A stretch of DNA of 64,000 bases from Paenibacillus brevis (GTDB taxonomy: Bacteria > Bacillota > Bacilli > Paenibacillales > Paenibacillaceae): contig NZ_JAHLQJ010000003.1 of assembly GCF_018919145.1 (NCBI RefSeq), positions 62,001 to 126,000 on the forward strand, given 5' to 3'. Positions within the stretch are counted from its first letter, which is position 1, and every line of letters begins with the position of its first letter. Below the pieces are notes generated by a model. The model was not told the DNA's origin, searched no databases, and was given only the letters and a program-made list of their open reading frames with translations. Both the position numbers and the translations under genes were made by a program. Below, piece after piece: positions 18,912-27,533 of the stretch.

Positions 18912-20207
18912 ATGGAAACTTTGCAAGTAATCGGTATTTTGCTTGTATTCGCTGTATTTGTAGCCTTAATGATGATGAGAAAGCTGCCTACCCTGCTGGC
19001 ACTGCCGCTGATGGCCGTCTTGCTGGCTGCTGTGGCGGGCATACCGTTCATCTCAAGCGACCCGGAAGCGTTTACAATCGCTAAAGGCGTATTAGCGGGA
19101 GGAGCGATGAGGCTGTCCACCGCGATCGCTGGCCTTATCTTCGGGGCCTGGTTTGGACAGATTCTGAACAAGGTCGGCATTACCAAAACAATTATCCGCA
19201 AAGCAGCCGAACTGGCTGGCGATAAACCGCTGGCAATCGCCATCGTCTTCTTCCTGGCAGCGTCGGTTATTTTCGCGGCGGCGAGCGGCCTTGGCATGGT
19301 CATTCTCGTCGGTACCATCACGATACCGATTATGCTTACTGCCGGACTAAAGCCGTTCGTCAGCGGCTTGGTCGTACTTCTGGCAAATGCGGTAGGTGTG
19401 ACGTTCAATGTGTCCAACTGGGCAATTTATACGGATGTGCTGGGAATCCCGACTTCGGAAGTAGCTTCCTATTCGGTACTGTGCGGACTTCCGCTGATCC
19501 TTCTGGCACTCGTGATGATCGTCTTCTATACGAAGAAGGGCGGCAAGGTTAAAAAAGCATGGGCGATGCCGGCCAAGCAAGATCCTTCAGGCGGCCCCGA
19601 AACTAAAAATGTTCGCTCCATTGCGCTGATCAGCCCGCTGGTGCCTGTGTTGCTGGTGTTTCTGCTGAAGCTTGATATCGTATCCGCCGTCTTTGTCGGC
19701 GCGGCTGTCACGCTGCTGCTTTCGACGCCAAAACGGCCGGTGCACGTGTTGTCCAGTGCACTCGTGGAAGGCATTCAGGATGTAGCCGGGGCTCTGGGAT
19801 TGATGATCGGCATCGGGATGCTGCTGGCTGCCGTTACCGCTCCTGAAGTGGCTGCGCTTATTCAGCCGCTGATCGAAGGGATTTTGCCTTCATCGCCGCT
19901 CACCTTTGTACTGGTCTTTACCCTGTTGTCGCCGCTTGCAATCTACCGTGGCCCGCTGAATGTTTGGGGTCTGGGCAGCGGCATCGCCGCCCTGATGGTA
20001 GCGGGCGGCATGGCTCCAATCGCTGCTATGCTTGCGCTGCGCATTGTCAGCAACCTGCAGGCCGTCAGCGATCCCACCAACTCGCATAACGTTTGGGTGG
20101 CCGATTTTACAAAGACGGATATCGTGGAAATTTTGAAGAAAACGGTGCCGTGGATGATCCTGATTGTGTTTGTTTCCATGATTATAGCGGCGTTCTACGC
20201 TTTTTAG
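18912..20207 (+). CDS. Ion-transporter-superfamily permease (GntP/CitM-like)
   Basis: Integral membrane protein of 431 aa with about 12 hydrophobic segments. It resembles IT-superfamily carriers for organic acids (GntP, citrate and dicarboxylate permeases): two halves, each with a Gly/Ala-rich helix (AGLIFGAWFGQIL; LGLMIGIGMLLAA) and a polar re-entrant end (NAVGVTFNVSNW; SDPTNSHNVW). I use ATG 18912 because AAGGGG lies 8 nt before it; GTG 18906 is a less likely start. It lies 44 bp after the oxidoreductase. It probably imports the substrate of the flanking enzymes. Confidence 0.75.
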   Translation: METLQVIGILLVFAVFVALMMMRKLPTLLALPLMAVLLAAVAGIPFISSDPEAFTIAKGVLAGGAMRLSTAIAGLIFGAWFGQILNKVGITKTIIRKAAELAGDKPLAIAIVFFLAASVIFAAASGLGMVILVGTITIPIMLTAGLKPFVSGLVVLLANAVGVTFNVSNWAIYTDVLGIPTSEVASYSVLCGLPLILLALVMIVFYTKKGGKVKKAWAMPAKQDPSGGPETKNVRSIALISPLVPVLLVFLLKLDIVSAVFVGAAVTLLLSTPKRPVHVLSSALVEGIQDVAGALGLMIGIGMLLAAVTAPEVAALIQPLIEGILPSSPLTFVLVFTLLSPLAIYRGPLNVWGLGSGIAALMVAGGMAPIAAMLALRIVSNLQAVSDPTNSHNVWVADFTKTDIVEILKKTVPWMILIVFVSMIIAAFYAF

Positions 20208-20287
20208 AGGATCATTAGCAGAACCGCAGAATTAGCAGAAACGAAGAGACAGATAAAAGGCAGAAGATATATGGGGAGGAATACCGG

Positions 20288-22429
20288 ATGGGCAAACAAG
20301 AGGTGCGCATCGGCATCGATGTGGGCGGTACGTTCACGGATGCTGTAGCCATCGACAACCATACTTACGAAGTCATGTCCAAGGTTAAAATACCTACAAC
20401 GCATCACGACAAGCGAGGGGTAGCCAGCGGCATTGTACAGATCATCGAGCGGCTTATGAAGGAAAACGGAATTGCGCCGCAGGATATTACCTTCATCGCC
20501 CACGGCACAACCCAAGCAACGAACGCTCTGCTTGAAGGCGATGTTGCCCGGGTTGGCATTCTCGGCATGGGCACGGGCATCGATGCCCGCAGCGCCCGCT
20601 CGGAGACGAATATCGAGCATATTGAACTGGCGGCGGGCAAATATCTCGTTACGTACCACACATTCGTAGACTCCAAGGATTTGACCGATGAGGCGATAGA
20701 TAATGCGATCACCGATCTCGAAATGCAGGGCGCCCAGGTTATCGTCGCTTCCGAGGCTTACAGCGTCGACGATCCAGCCAATGAATTGAGAGTCATCGAG
20801 CGGGCACGCAGCCGGGGAATTTACGCCACAGGCGGACATGAGATATCGCAGCTGTACGGCTTGAAGACGCGTACGCGCACGGCGGTGGTCAATGCCAGTC
20901 TAATTCCGAAAATGATGGAGACGGCAAACATGACCGAGCAGGCGGTCAAAGAAGCGGGGATCACCTCCCAGCTTATGATTATGCGCTGCGACGGCGGGGT
21001 GATGAGCATCGATGAGGTGCGTCAGCGGCCAATACTGACGATGCTGTCCGGGCTTGCCGCAGGCGTGGCCGGTGCGCTCATGTACGAGAAAATCTCCGAT
21101 GGCATTTTCTTTGAAGTCGGGGGCACCAGCGTCGATATTTCTGTTATCAAGAACGGCAAGGTCATGATTGAAAATGCCGAGGTCGGCGGACATAAAACCT
21201 ATTTGCGCTCACTCGACGTGCGTACGCTGGCGGTGGCAGGGGGAAGCATGATCCGGATTGAAGACGGCGCGATCATTGATGTAGGACCGCGAAGCGCTCA
21301 TATAGCCGGCAAGGAATACGAGTGCTTCACTGATACCGCCAACCTGGAGGGAGCGGAGCTTAAGCAAATCAGTCCCCGCGAGGGAGATCCCGATTATACG
21401 ATCGTTAGCGCAGCCGGAGGCGAATATGCGTTAACGCTGGCCGGTGCGGCCAATATCCTGGGCTATGTGCCGGAGGGCGACTACGCGCGCGGTAACGAAG
21501 CAGCGGCACGCAAGGCGTGGCAGGTGCTGGCCGACCGGCTTGGCGTGACCGTGGAGGAAGCGGCTCGTGCGGCGATGGACATCGCCGTCCGCAAAGTGAT
21601 GAAGGCGGTCCGCGAAATGATCAACGACTATGAGCTGGATGAGAGCTTTGTCACCCTCGTCGGCGGAGGCGGGAGCGGAGCCGTGCTGGTGCCGGCCCTG
21701 GCCGATGCAGAAGGCTTCAAGCATCAAATTGCGAATAATGCGCCGTATATTTCCACGATCGGCGTAGGCATGGCAATGGTACGGGAACAGATTGAGAAGA
21801 CGGTGGTCGGCGCCACTGAGCAAGATATTAAGCTGATCCGCGCCGAGGTGATCGAGAAGATTGTTCGATCCGGGGCTAATGAGGCCACGGTGGACGTAAC
21901 CATAGAGATAGACGCCCAGCGCAATATATTGCGCGCCATTGCCACGGGTTCCACGGAGCTGCGGTCCAAGGACTTGGCCAACCGCGATGTTCCGCTGGAG
22001 GCGCTGCAGGCTACGGCTGCCGAAGCGCTGAATGCAGGGGAGCAGGAAACGGAGCTGAAGGCAGCTTCAGGGCGTTGGTACCTGTTCGAATGTATAGAGA
22101 CAAAAAAGGCGATGCTGGGTCTGTTCAAAAAGAAAATTCCGCATATCGGAGTGCTGGACCGCGAAGGTGTAGTGCGCTTCAAAAAGACGAACGCTTATTA
22201 TCTTCAGTTCCGCAAACGGGACCTAAGCAGCAGCTTCTCGGCTTTTCTGGACGAAAACACGATTTATTCTGATGCCAACGCGACGATTCCCAAAGCGTTT
22301 CTGTTCTACAAGGAGAAAATGCTGGATTTAACAGGCATGCAGACAAAGGAGCAGCTTTTCTCTATTCTGGAGGTAGAGACCCAGCTGCTGGAAGAGGACA
22401 GCGAAATATTAGCCGTTGTCTATCAGTAA
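20288..22429 (+). CDS. Hydantoinase/oxoprolinase family protein (HyuA-like)
   Basis: 713 aa. It starts VRIGIDVGGTFTDAVAID, the N-terminal hydantoinase/oxoprolinase signature with an actin-like ATPase fold, followed by FIAHGTTQATNALLEGD and, in the middle, GIFFEVGGTSVDISVIKNG and AGGSMIRIEDG of the hydantoinase A domain. The family hydrolyses ATP to open 5-oxoproline, N-methylhydantoin or similar cyclic amides, or carboxylates ketones. No HyuB partner is encoded here, and the C-terminal 200 residues, from about 500, look specific. Start ATG 20288 has GGGGAGGA upstream. The substrate remains open. Confidence 0.85.
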   Translation: MGKQEVRIGIDVGGTFTDAVAIDNHTYEVMSKVKIPTTHHDKRGVASGIVQIIERLMKENGIAPQDITFIAHGTTQATNALLEGDVARVGILGMGTGIDARSARSETNIEHIELAAGKYLVTYHTFVDSKDLTDEAIDNAITDLEMQGAQVIVASEAYSVDDPANELRVIERARSRGIYATGGHEISQLYGLKTRTRTAVVNASLIPKMMETANMTEQAVKEAGITSQLMIMRCDGGVMSIDEVRQRPILTMLSGLAAGVAGALMYEKISDGIFFEVGGTSVDISVIKNGKVMIENAEVGGHKTYLRSLDVRTLAVAGGSMIRIEDGAIIDVGPRSAHIAGKEYECFTDTANLEGAELKQISPREGDPDYTIVSAAGGEYALTLAGAANILGYVPEGDYARGNEAAARKAWQVLADRLGVTVEEAARAAMDIAVRKVMKAVREMINDYELDESFVTLVGGGGSGAVLVPALADAEGFKHQIANNAPYISTIGVGMAMVREQIEKTVVGATEQDIKLIRAEVIEKIVRSGANEATVDVTIEIDAQRNILRAIATGSTELRSKDLANRDVPLEALQATAAEALNAGEQETELKAASGRWYLFECIETKKAMLGLFKKKIPHIGVLDREGVVRFKKTNAYYLQFRKRDLSSSFSAFLDENTIYSDANATIPKAFLFYKEKMLDLTGMQTKEQLFSILEVETQLLEEDSEILAVVYQ

Positions 22430-22485
22430 CGCAGGCGAAGAGTGCGGGATAGAGCTATTCAGGATGAAAGGAGAGCGGGAACGTA

Positions 22486-23184
22486 ATGGCGAAAGAACAT
22501 TTGCTGCTGCCAGACGAGCAGGTGATGGCCTATGCAGAGCTGACCCAGGATTTGCTGTTTCATAAAATTCCGCAAAGCCGTGTAGCCTTCTATGTCCAGC
22601 GGTCGCTGGAGCGCGGAGCGGAATTGGCCGCTGCTGCGCGGAAGGAAGGGAAGGGTATCCGCGAACTGTGCCGGGCGGCAGGCATCTCGGTGACGATCGC
22701 CGACGGGGAGAGCACGTTTGGGAAAGTGCGGTTCCGGGCAGAGATCGAATTTTCTGACAAGGAACGGGCTATTACGGTTTACCGCAGCTCGCTGCACGAG
22801 CTGGAGCAAGCCTGTCAGCGCTATCTGCCGGAAGCGGCGCTGTCGTTCAATGATATGGTCGACATTCACCTGGCACATGAATATTATCATTATCTGGAGT
22901 ACAGCGGCCACGGCTTCACGAACGAGCTGCTGCCGCCGGTAACGACGCTGTCCTTCGGCCCGCTTCGGCGCAGCGCGACGATCGTCCGCTGCTCTGAAAT
23001 CGCCGCTCATGCCTTCAGCAAGGGCTTCACAGGTGTGGATTGGCTGCCGAATCTATTCGATTACTTCTATATGAGAGAAAGCGGCCAGTTGACCGAAGAC
23101 GAATATGACGTCCTGGAGCGGAACTGGCGCTTGGGATGGGAGTCTGCCCTGGCTGTTGCGGAAACGGTAGAACCGGCGAAATAA
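22486..23184 (+). CDS. Conserved hypothetical protein with HEYYH motif
   Basis: 232 aa, no signal peptide or membrane helix, so cytoplasmic. The sequence DIHLAHEYYHYLEY at about residues 125-138 has HExxH, the zinc-binding signature of gluzincin-type metallopeptidases; a downstream RCSEIAAHAFS segment could supply a third ligand (Glu). The N-terminal half has an acidic/helical LELTQ-like part. AAAGGAGAGC stands before ATG. It is the fourth gene in the cre-controlled operon, 56 bp after the oxoprolinase-like gene. The function is unknown: a peptidase or amidase that feeds the pathway, or a non-catalytic zinc protein. Confidence 0.7.
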   Translation: MAKEHLLLPDEQVMAYAELTQDLLFHKIPQSRVAFYVQRSLERGAELAAAARKEGKGIRELCRAAGISVTIADGESTFGKVRFRAEIEFSDKERAITVYRSSLHELEQACQRYLPEAALSFNDMVDIHLAHEYYHYLEYSGHGFTNELLPPVTTLSFGPLRRSATIVRCSEIAAHAFSKGFTGVDWLPNLFDYFYMRESGQLTEDEYDVLERNWRLGWESALAVAETVEPAK

Positions 23185-23325
23185 TCGGATTCTCTTCGGC
23201 TGTGCGCTTCCTTAACTTTCCCGGCCCCCCGGCATGCCTTGCGCCGCGGGGCCGTTTGACTATCATTTGTAGTCGAATTTTGATAAACTATGGGAACGGA
23301 AGAAGGTATTGCGCGGGGGGTACAT

Positions 23326-24186
23326 ATGAGCAGCCAAACGAATGCGGTTGTTGCCAAAATTATATCTAGCAAAGATAAGCTGACATTCAGCGAAAATGAG
23401 ATTGCCAACTTCGTCATGGACAATCCGGATTACGTCATTCAGAACACGATCACTTCTATTGCGGCCGAAATCGGTGTGTCAGAAGCAAGCATTAACCGTT
23501 TCTGTAAAAAGGTCGGCTTTAAGGGCTTCAACGATTTCAAAATTGCGATCGCCCAGGACACGCATTACCGCAATATGAACCACAAGTCCAAGCGGCGAGA
23601 GGATATCCCTTTTTCCGACGAGTTGGCCTTCGATTATAACGATCTGATAACGAGCACAGCGGCGCTGATCGACCCGGGAGAGATAGCCAAGGCGGCTCAG
23701 GCCATCGCCAAGGCTAAAAACATCTATATTTTTGGGGTTCTAAGCTCCTGGCTTGCGGCGCAGGAACTGCGCCAGAAGCTGGATCTGATCGGCATCAAGT
23801 CATTTGCCTACAACGATACCTACAATATGAAGCTCTCCGGGTCCATGTGCACCGGAGGGGATGTCGTGATCGCGATTACCCGTTCCGGCCTGGTGCGGGA
23901 AATCGTAGACAGTCTCAGTCTGGCAAGCCAGAGCGACGCTACAGTCATTACGCTTACTAGCTATAATTCCACTTCGGTTACTCAGTACGCAGACATCAAA
24001 ATCATTGCCTCGGATAAACTGTCGGTGAGAAACAGCGCCTTTTTGTCGGAGCATATTACGTTTCTGTACGTCATCGATCTGATTTTTGCCGCCTTGGTAA
24101 AGTCGGATAACCGCTATATGAAGCGCAAGCTTAGCAGTGAGGCGATTATTGAGAGCAGTCAGTTTTGGAATAACGAGTATTTGTAA
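23326..24186 (+). CDS. MurR/RpiR family transcriptional regulator
   Basis: 286 aa. An N-terminal RpiR helix-turn-helix (residues 1-80; SIAAEIGVSEASINRFCKKV, then GFKGFNDFKIAIAQD) is joined to a C-terminal SIS domain (about 110-250; IYIFGVLSSWLAAQEL, GDVVIAITRSGLVREIVDSL) that usually binds a phosphosugar or related ligand. I chose ATG 23326 because GCGGGGGG lies just upstream; an in-frame ATG at 23290 lacks a good site. Last gene of the cluster; likely its specific regulator. Whether it shares the operon transcript or has its own promoter in the 140-bp gap is not clear. Confidence 0.88.
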   Translation: MSSQTNAVVAKIISSKDKLTFSENEIANFVMDNPDYVIQNTITSIAAEIGVSEASINRFCKKVGFKGFNDFKIAIAQDTHYRNMNHKSKRREDIPFSDELAFDYNDLITSTAALIDPGEIAKAAQAIAKAKNIYIFGVLSSWLAAQELRQKLDLIGIKSFAYNDTYNMKLSGSMCTGGDVVIAITRSGLVREIVDSLSLASQSDATVITLTSYNSTSVTQYADIKIIASDKLSVRNSAFLSEHITFLYVIDLIFAALVKSDNRYMKRKLSSEAIIESSQFWNNEYL

Positions 24187-24222
24187 GCCGTCTGAATAAG
24201 GCTTTAATAGCCGGCAGACCTT

Positions 24223-24249
24223 AAACGGCCTTTTTTGGGCCGTTTTTTA
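24223..24249. terminator. Terminator after the RpiR gene
   Basis: AAACGGCC (24223-24230) pairs with GGCCGTTT (24238-24245) over a T-rich loop, followed by further T; it also reads as a terminator on the other strand. Confidence 0.85.
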
Positions 24250-24262
24250 TGTATCTAAACAC

Positions 24263-24291
24263 TTTACAACAACAAAATACTAGTGTACTAT
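24263..24291 (+). promoter_or_regulatory. Promoter of the GntR-ABC operon
   Basis: TTTACA (24263-24268), 17 bp, TACTAT (24286-24291). It is 70 bp before the GTG start of the GntR gene, which in YtrA-type systems represses its own operon. Confidence 0.5.
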
Positions 24292-24364
24292 TTAACTATG
24301 ACACAGGTACAGTTTGAAAATAATCATAAAATGAAACAAAGGAAGGTCGAAGGGAGGAGATCAT

Positions 24365-24748
24365 GTGACACTTGAATTTGATAATAACCTGCCTATTTAT
24401 TTACAGATCATGAGCTATATCAAGCGGGAGATTGTGACGGGCAAGCTCAAGGCAGGAGACAAAATTCCTTCCGTCCGGGAACTGGCGGCCGAGCTTCAGA
24501 TTAACCCGAATACGGTACAGCGGACTTTTCAGGAACTGGAACGGGAAGAGGTCGTAGAGACACGGCGCGGGCTAGGACGATATGTAACCAGCGAGGAGGC
24601 TAAGATTATGGCGATCAAAAAAGAAATGGCCGGAGATTTGATCCAGCGGTTTATTACCGGGATGCAGGAGCTTGGGTTCGCTAACAAGGATATTGCAGCG
24701 ATTATTGCCGAAGCGGTAGACGACAAAAATCCGCCGGCTCTCAAATGA
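24365..24748 (+). CDS. GntR family regulator, YtrA subfamily
   Basis: 127 aa. A GntR winged helix (residues 9-77: PIYLQIMSYIKREIVTGKL, then KIPSVRELAAELQINPNTVQ and RRGLGRYVTS) is followed by only a short helical tail, as in YtrA-type repressors that control ABC exporters responding to cell-envelope stress. GTG start with GGGAGGAG 6 nt upstream. It is followed after 70 bp by the ABC ATPase and permease, matching the usual ytr arrangement. Confidence 0.9.
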   Translation: MTLEFDNNLPIYLQIMSYIKREIVTGKLKAGDKIPSVRELAAELQINPNTVQRTFQELEREEVVETRRGLGRYVTSEEAKIMAIKKEMAGDLIQRFITGMQELGFANKDIAAIIAEAVDDKNPPALK

Positions 24749-24818
24749 CCGTTATGATTTTAGTGAAGTGGCCGAGGAAGTTGGATTTTCGCGTGAGGAA
24801 TAGAAGGAGGACAGTGAA

Positions 24819-25517
24819 ATGAAGGATCAAATTTTGCACCTGCAAGGTGTTTCGAAAAATTATGCGGGGAAAAAAGCGCTGGATCAAGTCTCGTTATCCA
24901 TTGGCAAAGGTAAAATTGTAGGGCTGCTGGGTACGAATGGGAGCGGTAAGAGTACACTCATGAAAATCGCCGCAGGCTTGATTCCTTATGAAGGAAGTGC
25001 AACTGTGCTGGGAAAACCGGCAGGCCTGGAGTCCAAGGCTGAGGTGGCATTTATGCCTGACCGTCCGCTGACGGAGAGCTGGATGCGTGTATATGAGGCG
25101 ATTAGAATGCAGCGGGACTTCTATCCCGACTTTGATGAGAACAAAGCAGGCCAGATGCTTGAATTCATGAATCTGAGAGACCGCGACCGGGTCAGCACAC
25201 TATCGAAAGGAATGCTGGAGCGGCTGCAGCTTACGCTGACCTTGTCCCGGAAAGCCAGATTGTATTTGCTGGATGAGCCGATCGGAGGAGTTGACCCGGT
25301 AGCAAGAGCCCGCATTCTGGATGCAATACTGGAGTTCTATGACGAGGACAGCAGCATTGTGATTTCCACGCATTTGGTGCGCGAGATTGAACGGATCTTT
25401 GATGAGGTGTTATTCCTGAAGCAGGGGAAGGTTGTTCTCCAGGATGAAGTAGAGCAGTTGCGGAGCAAGCACGGAAAAAGCGTGGAGGATTTGTTCAAGG
25501 AGGTGTTCGCTGAATGA
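24819..25517 (+). CDS. ABC transporter ATP-binding protein
   Basis: 232 aa nucleotide-binding subunit. Walker A LLGTNGSGKST at about residues 34-44, signature STLSKGMLERLQL (LSKGM instead of LSGGQ, usual in YtrB-like exporters), Walker B LYLLDEPIGGVD, switch His in VISTHLVREIE. AAGGAGG precedes ATG. The permease start overlaps its stop (ATGA), so the two make one transporter. Probably an exporter or a resistance/stress transporter controlled by the GntR protein upstream. Confidence 0.93.
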   Translation: MKDQILHLQGVSKNYAGKKALDQVSLSIGKGKIVGLLGTNGSGKSTLMKIAAGLIPYEGSATVLGKPAGLESKAEVAFMPDRPLTESWMRVYEAIRMQRDFYPDFDENKAGQMLEFMNLRDRDRVSTLSKGMLERLQLTLTLSRKARLYLLDEPIGGVDPVARARILDAILEFYDEDSSIVISTHLVREIERIFDEVLFLKQGKVVLQDEVEQLRSKHGKSVEDLFKEVFAE

Positions 25518-26275
25518 TGAAGCTGTTTAAATACGATTGGAAAAGAGATTCCAATACAATCTATAGCGTTCTTGCTGTACTGGTTATAGCTCAACTATTG
25601 TTCCACTGGGTCGGGACTGCCCGCGGGTGGGACCCGATGATCAGGCTGGCTGTAAGTCTGATGATGTATGTATCCGCCATGGTCGTGATGGTCATTACCG
25701 GCTCGAAAGGATACATCAAAAATCTCAAGTCATATCAACGGAGACTGGTTCCGATCCATCCGATCTACCACGTGCTGTCATCCTTGTTGTTCAGTACGCT
25801 TATCATGATGGCGGTATTCGTCATCGCTGCCGCGCATGGTCTATTGCTGATTCCTTGGAGTGACCTCACAGCCTTCCTGGAACTTGGCAATTTGCAGCTT
25901 ACGGCATGGGATGTGATCATTGCTGCTGCCAGCGGAATCTGGGGTACCTTCTTCGTTATGCTGTTGATTTATTTCTCCATGACGGTTGGCGCTATGGTCA
26001 ACATCCGCGGGAAGGCCGGGGTCTGGGTAGGCATTATCGTATTTATCATTCTTTCAAATATCATCAGCTCGATCAGTGAGACGGTGTTCAGACAAGCTGG
26101 CAGTGCAACTAACTTCGGGATTGTTCAGATCGAATCAGGTCCCGCGGCGGTTCCGGATACAGTTACGGTCAGTTCCTTGGGAACAGGGTTGGGCGGCTTC
26201 CTATTTGAACTTGTTGCAGCCGTCCTGCTGCTCTGGCTGATGGCATGGCCGATTCGTAAAAAGCTCGAAATCTAA
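25514..26275 (+). CDS. ABC transporter permease, YtrC/ABC-2-like
   Basis: 253 aa membrane protein with six predicted hydrophobic segments, starting MMKLFKYDWKRDSNTIYSVL. The arrangement (short cytoplasmic start, helix 1 at 18-36, a large non-hydrophobic stretch before the last helix) matches ABC-2-type permeases paired with YtrB-like ATPases. It overlaps the ATPase gene by 4 bp. The ligand is unknown. Confidence 0.8.
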   Translation: MMKLFKYDWKRDSNTIYSVLAVLVIAQLLFHWVGTARGWDPMIRLAVSLMMYVSAMVVMVITGSKGYIKNLKSYQRRLVPIHPIYHVLSSLLFSTLIMMAVFVIAAAHGLLLIPWSDLTAFLELGNLQLTAWDVIIAAASGIWGTFFVMLLIYFSMTVGAMVNIRGKAGVWVGIIVFIILSNIISSISETVFRQAGSATNFGIVQIESGPAAVPDTVTVSSLGTGLGGFLFELVAAVLLLWLMAWPIRKKLEI

Positions 26276-26278
26276 TGC

Positions 26279-26983
26279 TTATTTGGAGCTGCGGAAGAGC
26301 CCGATTTGTCCGACGAGTCCAACGGCAAAAACGATCAGGCTCTCCAACGGGGTCACCGGGAAGACTGGAAGCATGCGATCCAGAATCAGACCTGCGGCGC
26401 TTACCAATACAACAAAGACAACATACATTCCCAATGACTTCAAACTAAGTTTTCTGCGGGAGGGGACGCCAGGCGTCTCCTCTTTGATATTTCGCGAGCC
26501 TGTTCCCAGAAAGCGGGTCATGAGCTCGATCGAAGCCACGGCAAGGGCGGCAATCAGCAGCAAAAGGGTCGAGCTGATTTCGTACCTAGGGACGGTTCCT
26601 TCAAGCCATAAGTTAAAATAGCCTCGAAACATATAGATAAAAAATACCCAGGTTATAGCTGACCAGGCGATCAATACATAATAATGCAGCTTGTCTTGGG
26701 TGGTGCGCGGTCTGCGCATCTTGATATCATCCGCCAACTGTTCGGCGAATGCGGCAGGCGGACCTTGCAGCAGCTGATCTACTGGTCGCCCTTGAGCTTC
26801 AAGCCGTACGATTTGTCTGGCAAGCTGGAGCAGCGCACGATCAGCACGAGCTTCAGTTAATCGGGTTGATTTATCGGTTGCTTTATAAAGAAGCTTGGAG
26901 ACCTCTTGGAAATAGGCGCGGTGAGAATCATTCATTTGCAGCTTGATGGCCTGAAGCTCAGGCTTGTTGATTTTCTTGTTCAA
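26279..26983 (-). CDS. Membrane protein, DUF1129-like
   Basis: 234 aa. The N-terminal 110 residues are soluble and helical (YFQEVSKLLYKATDKSTRLT, then a segment ending AFAEQLADDIK); four hydrophobic segments follow at about 105-123, 135-155, 180-200 and 212-230. That layout is typical of DUF1129 proteins of Firmicutes, whose role is unknown. TTG start; AAGGAG lies 10 nt upstream on this strand. It converges with the ABC permease, only 3 bp between the stops, and no terminator hairpin is visible between them. Confidence 0.75.
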   Translation of the reverse strand: MNKKINKPELQAIKLQMNDSHRAYFQEVSKLLYKATDKSTRLTEARADRALLQLARQIVRLEAQGRPVDQLLQGPPAAFAEQLADDIKMRRPRTTQDKLHYYVLIAWSAITWVFFIYMFRGYFNLWLEGTVPRYEISSTLLLLIAALAVASIELMTRFLGTGSRNIKEETPGVPSRRKLSLKSLGMYVVFVVLVSAAGLILDRMLPVFPVTPLESLIVFAVGLVGQIGLFRSSK

Positions 26984-27533
26984 GTCATGTTCGCTCCTTA
27001 ATAGCTAAAAATGAAAACAGATACTATTGTCATCATACTTCACCTGAGGAAAAAGCTGCAAATCTCAATGAGACTCGTTAGGCGAGCAACAGCGATCGTA
27101 AGCACCCTTCACACGTTGCCCCCGATACGCAGACATCAGTCCTAATGTGACGTTTTCTTGAACAGGTATAAAAGGCTTATCCTCACGGCGAAACTACAGC
27201 AAATTGGTTCTGGAGGGAAGCCGTAATGGATTATGATGAATCGGAGTTGACTCGCCGCTGTTTATTGAATAGTCATTCTAGGGGAAGCCTGGAGGAAGTG
27301 GCTTCGGAGGATGATGTGCTTGTGATGAGTTATGACATGAATGAGTCTGAGATCAATGAGGCAGATATGACCAGCCATTATTTGAGGCAGGCCTACGAAT
27401 AGCGAGTGGAATAAGATTGACACCGTTTCGATTCCAATGCTAATATAAGATTACATTAAATCTTATTAAACTTATCGGATTAATATTAATATGATTGATT
27501 CGATGATTTGTATAGGAATGGGGGCGGAAAAGG
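26984..27533. repeat. Intergenic region with palindromic repeat fragment
   Basis: About 550 bp between a divergent pair. The block AACAGCGATCGTAAGCAC plus TTCACACGTTGCC (27088-27120) is shared with the purF-purM gap. A GGAGGG site (27213) stands before ATG 27227, but as I read it that frame stops after 7 codons, while the frame one base over is open from 27241 to 27402 and encodes an acidic peptide (LEEVASEDDVLVMSYD). This may be a frameshifted small gene. The rest is AT-rich. Confidence 0.4.
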
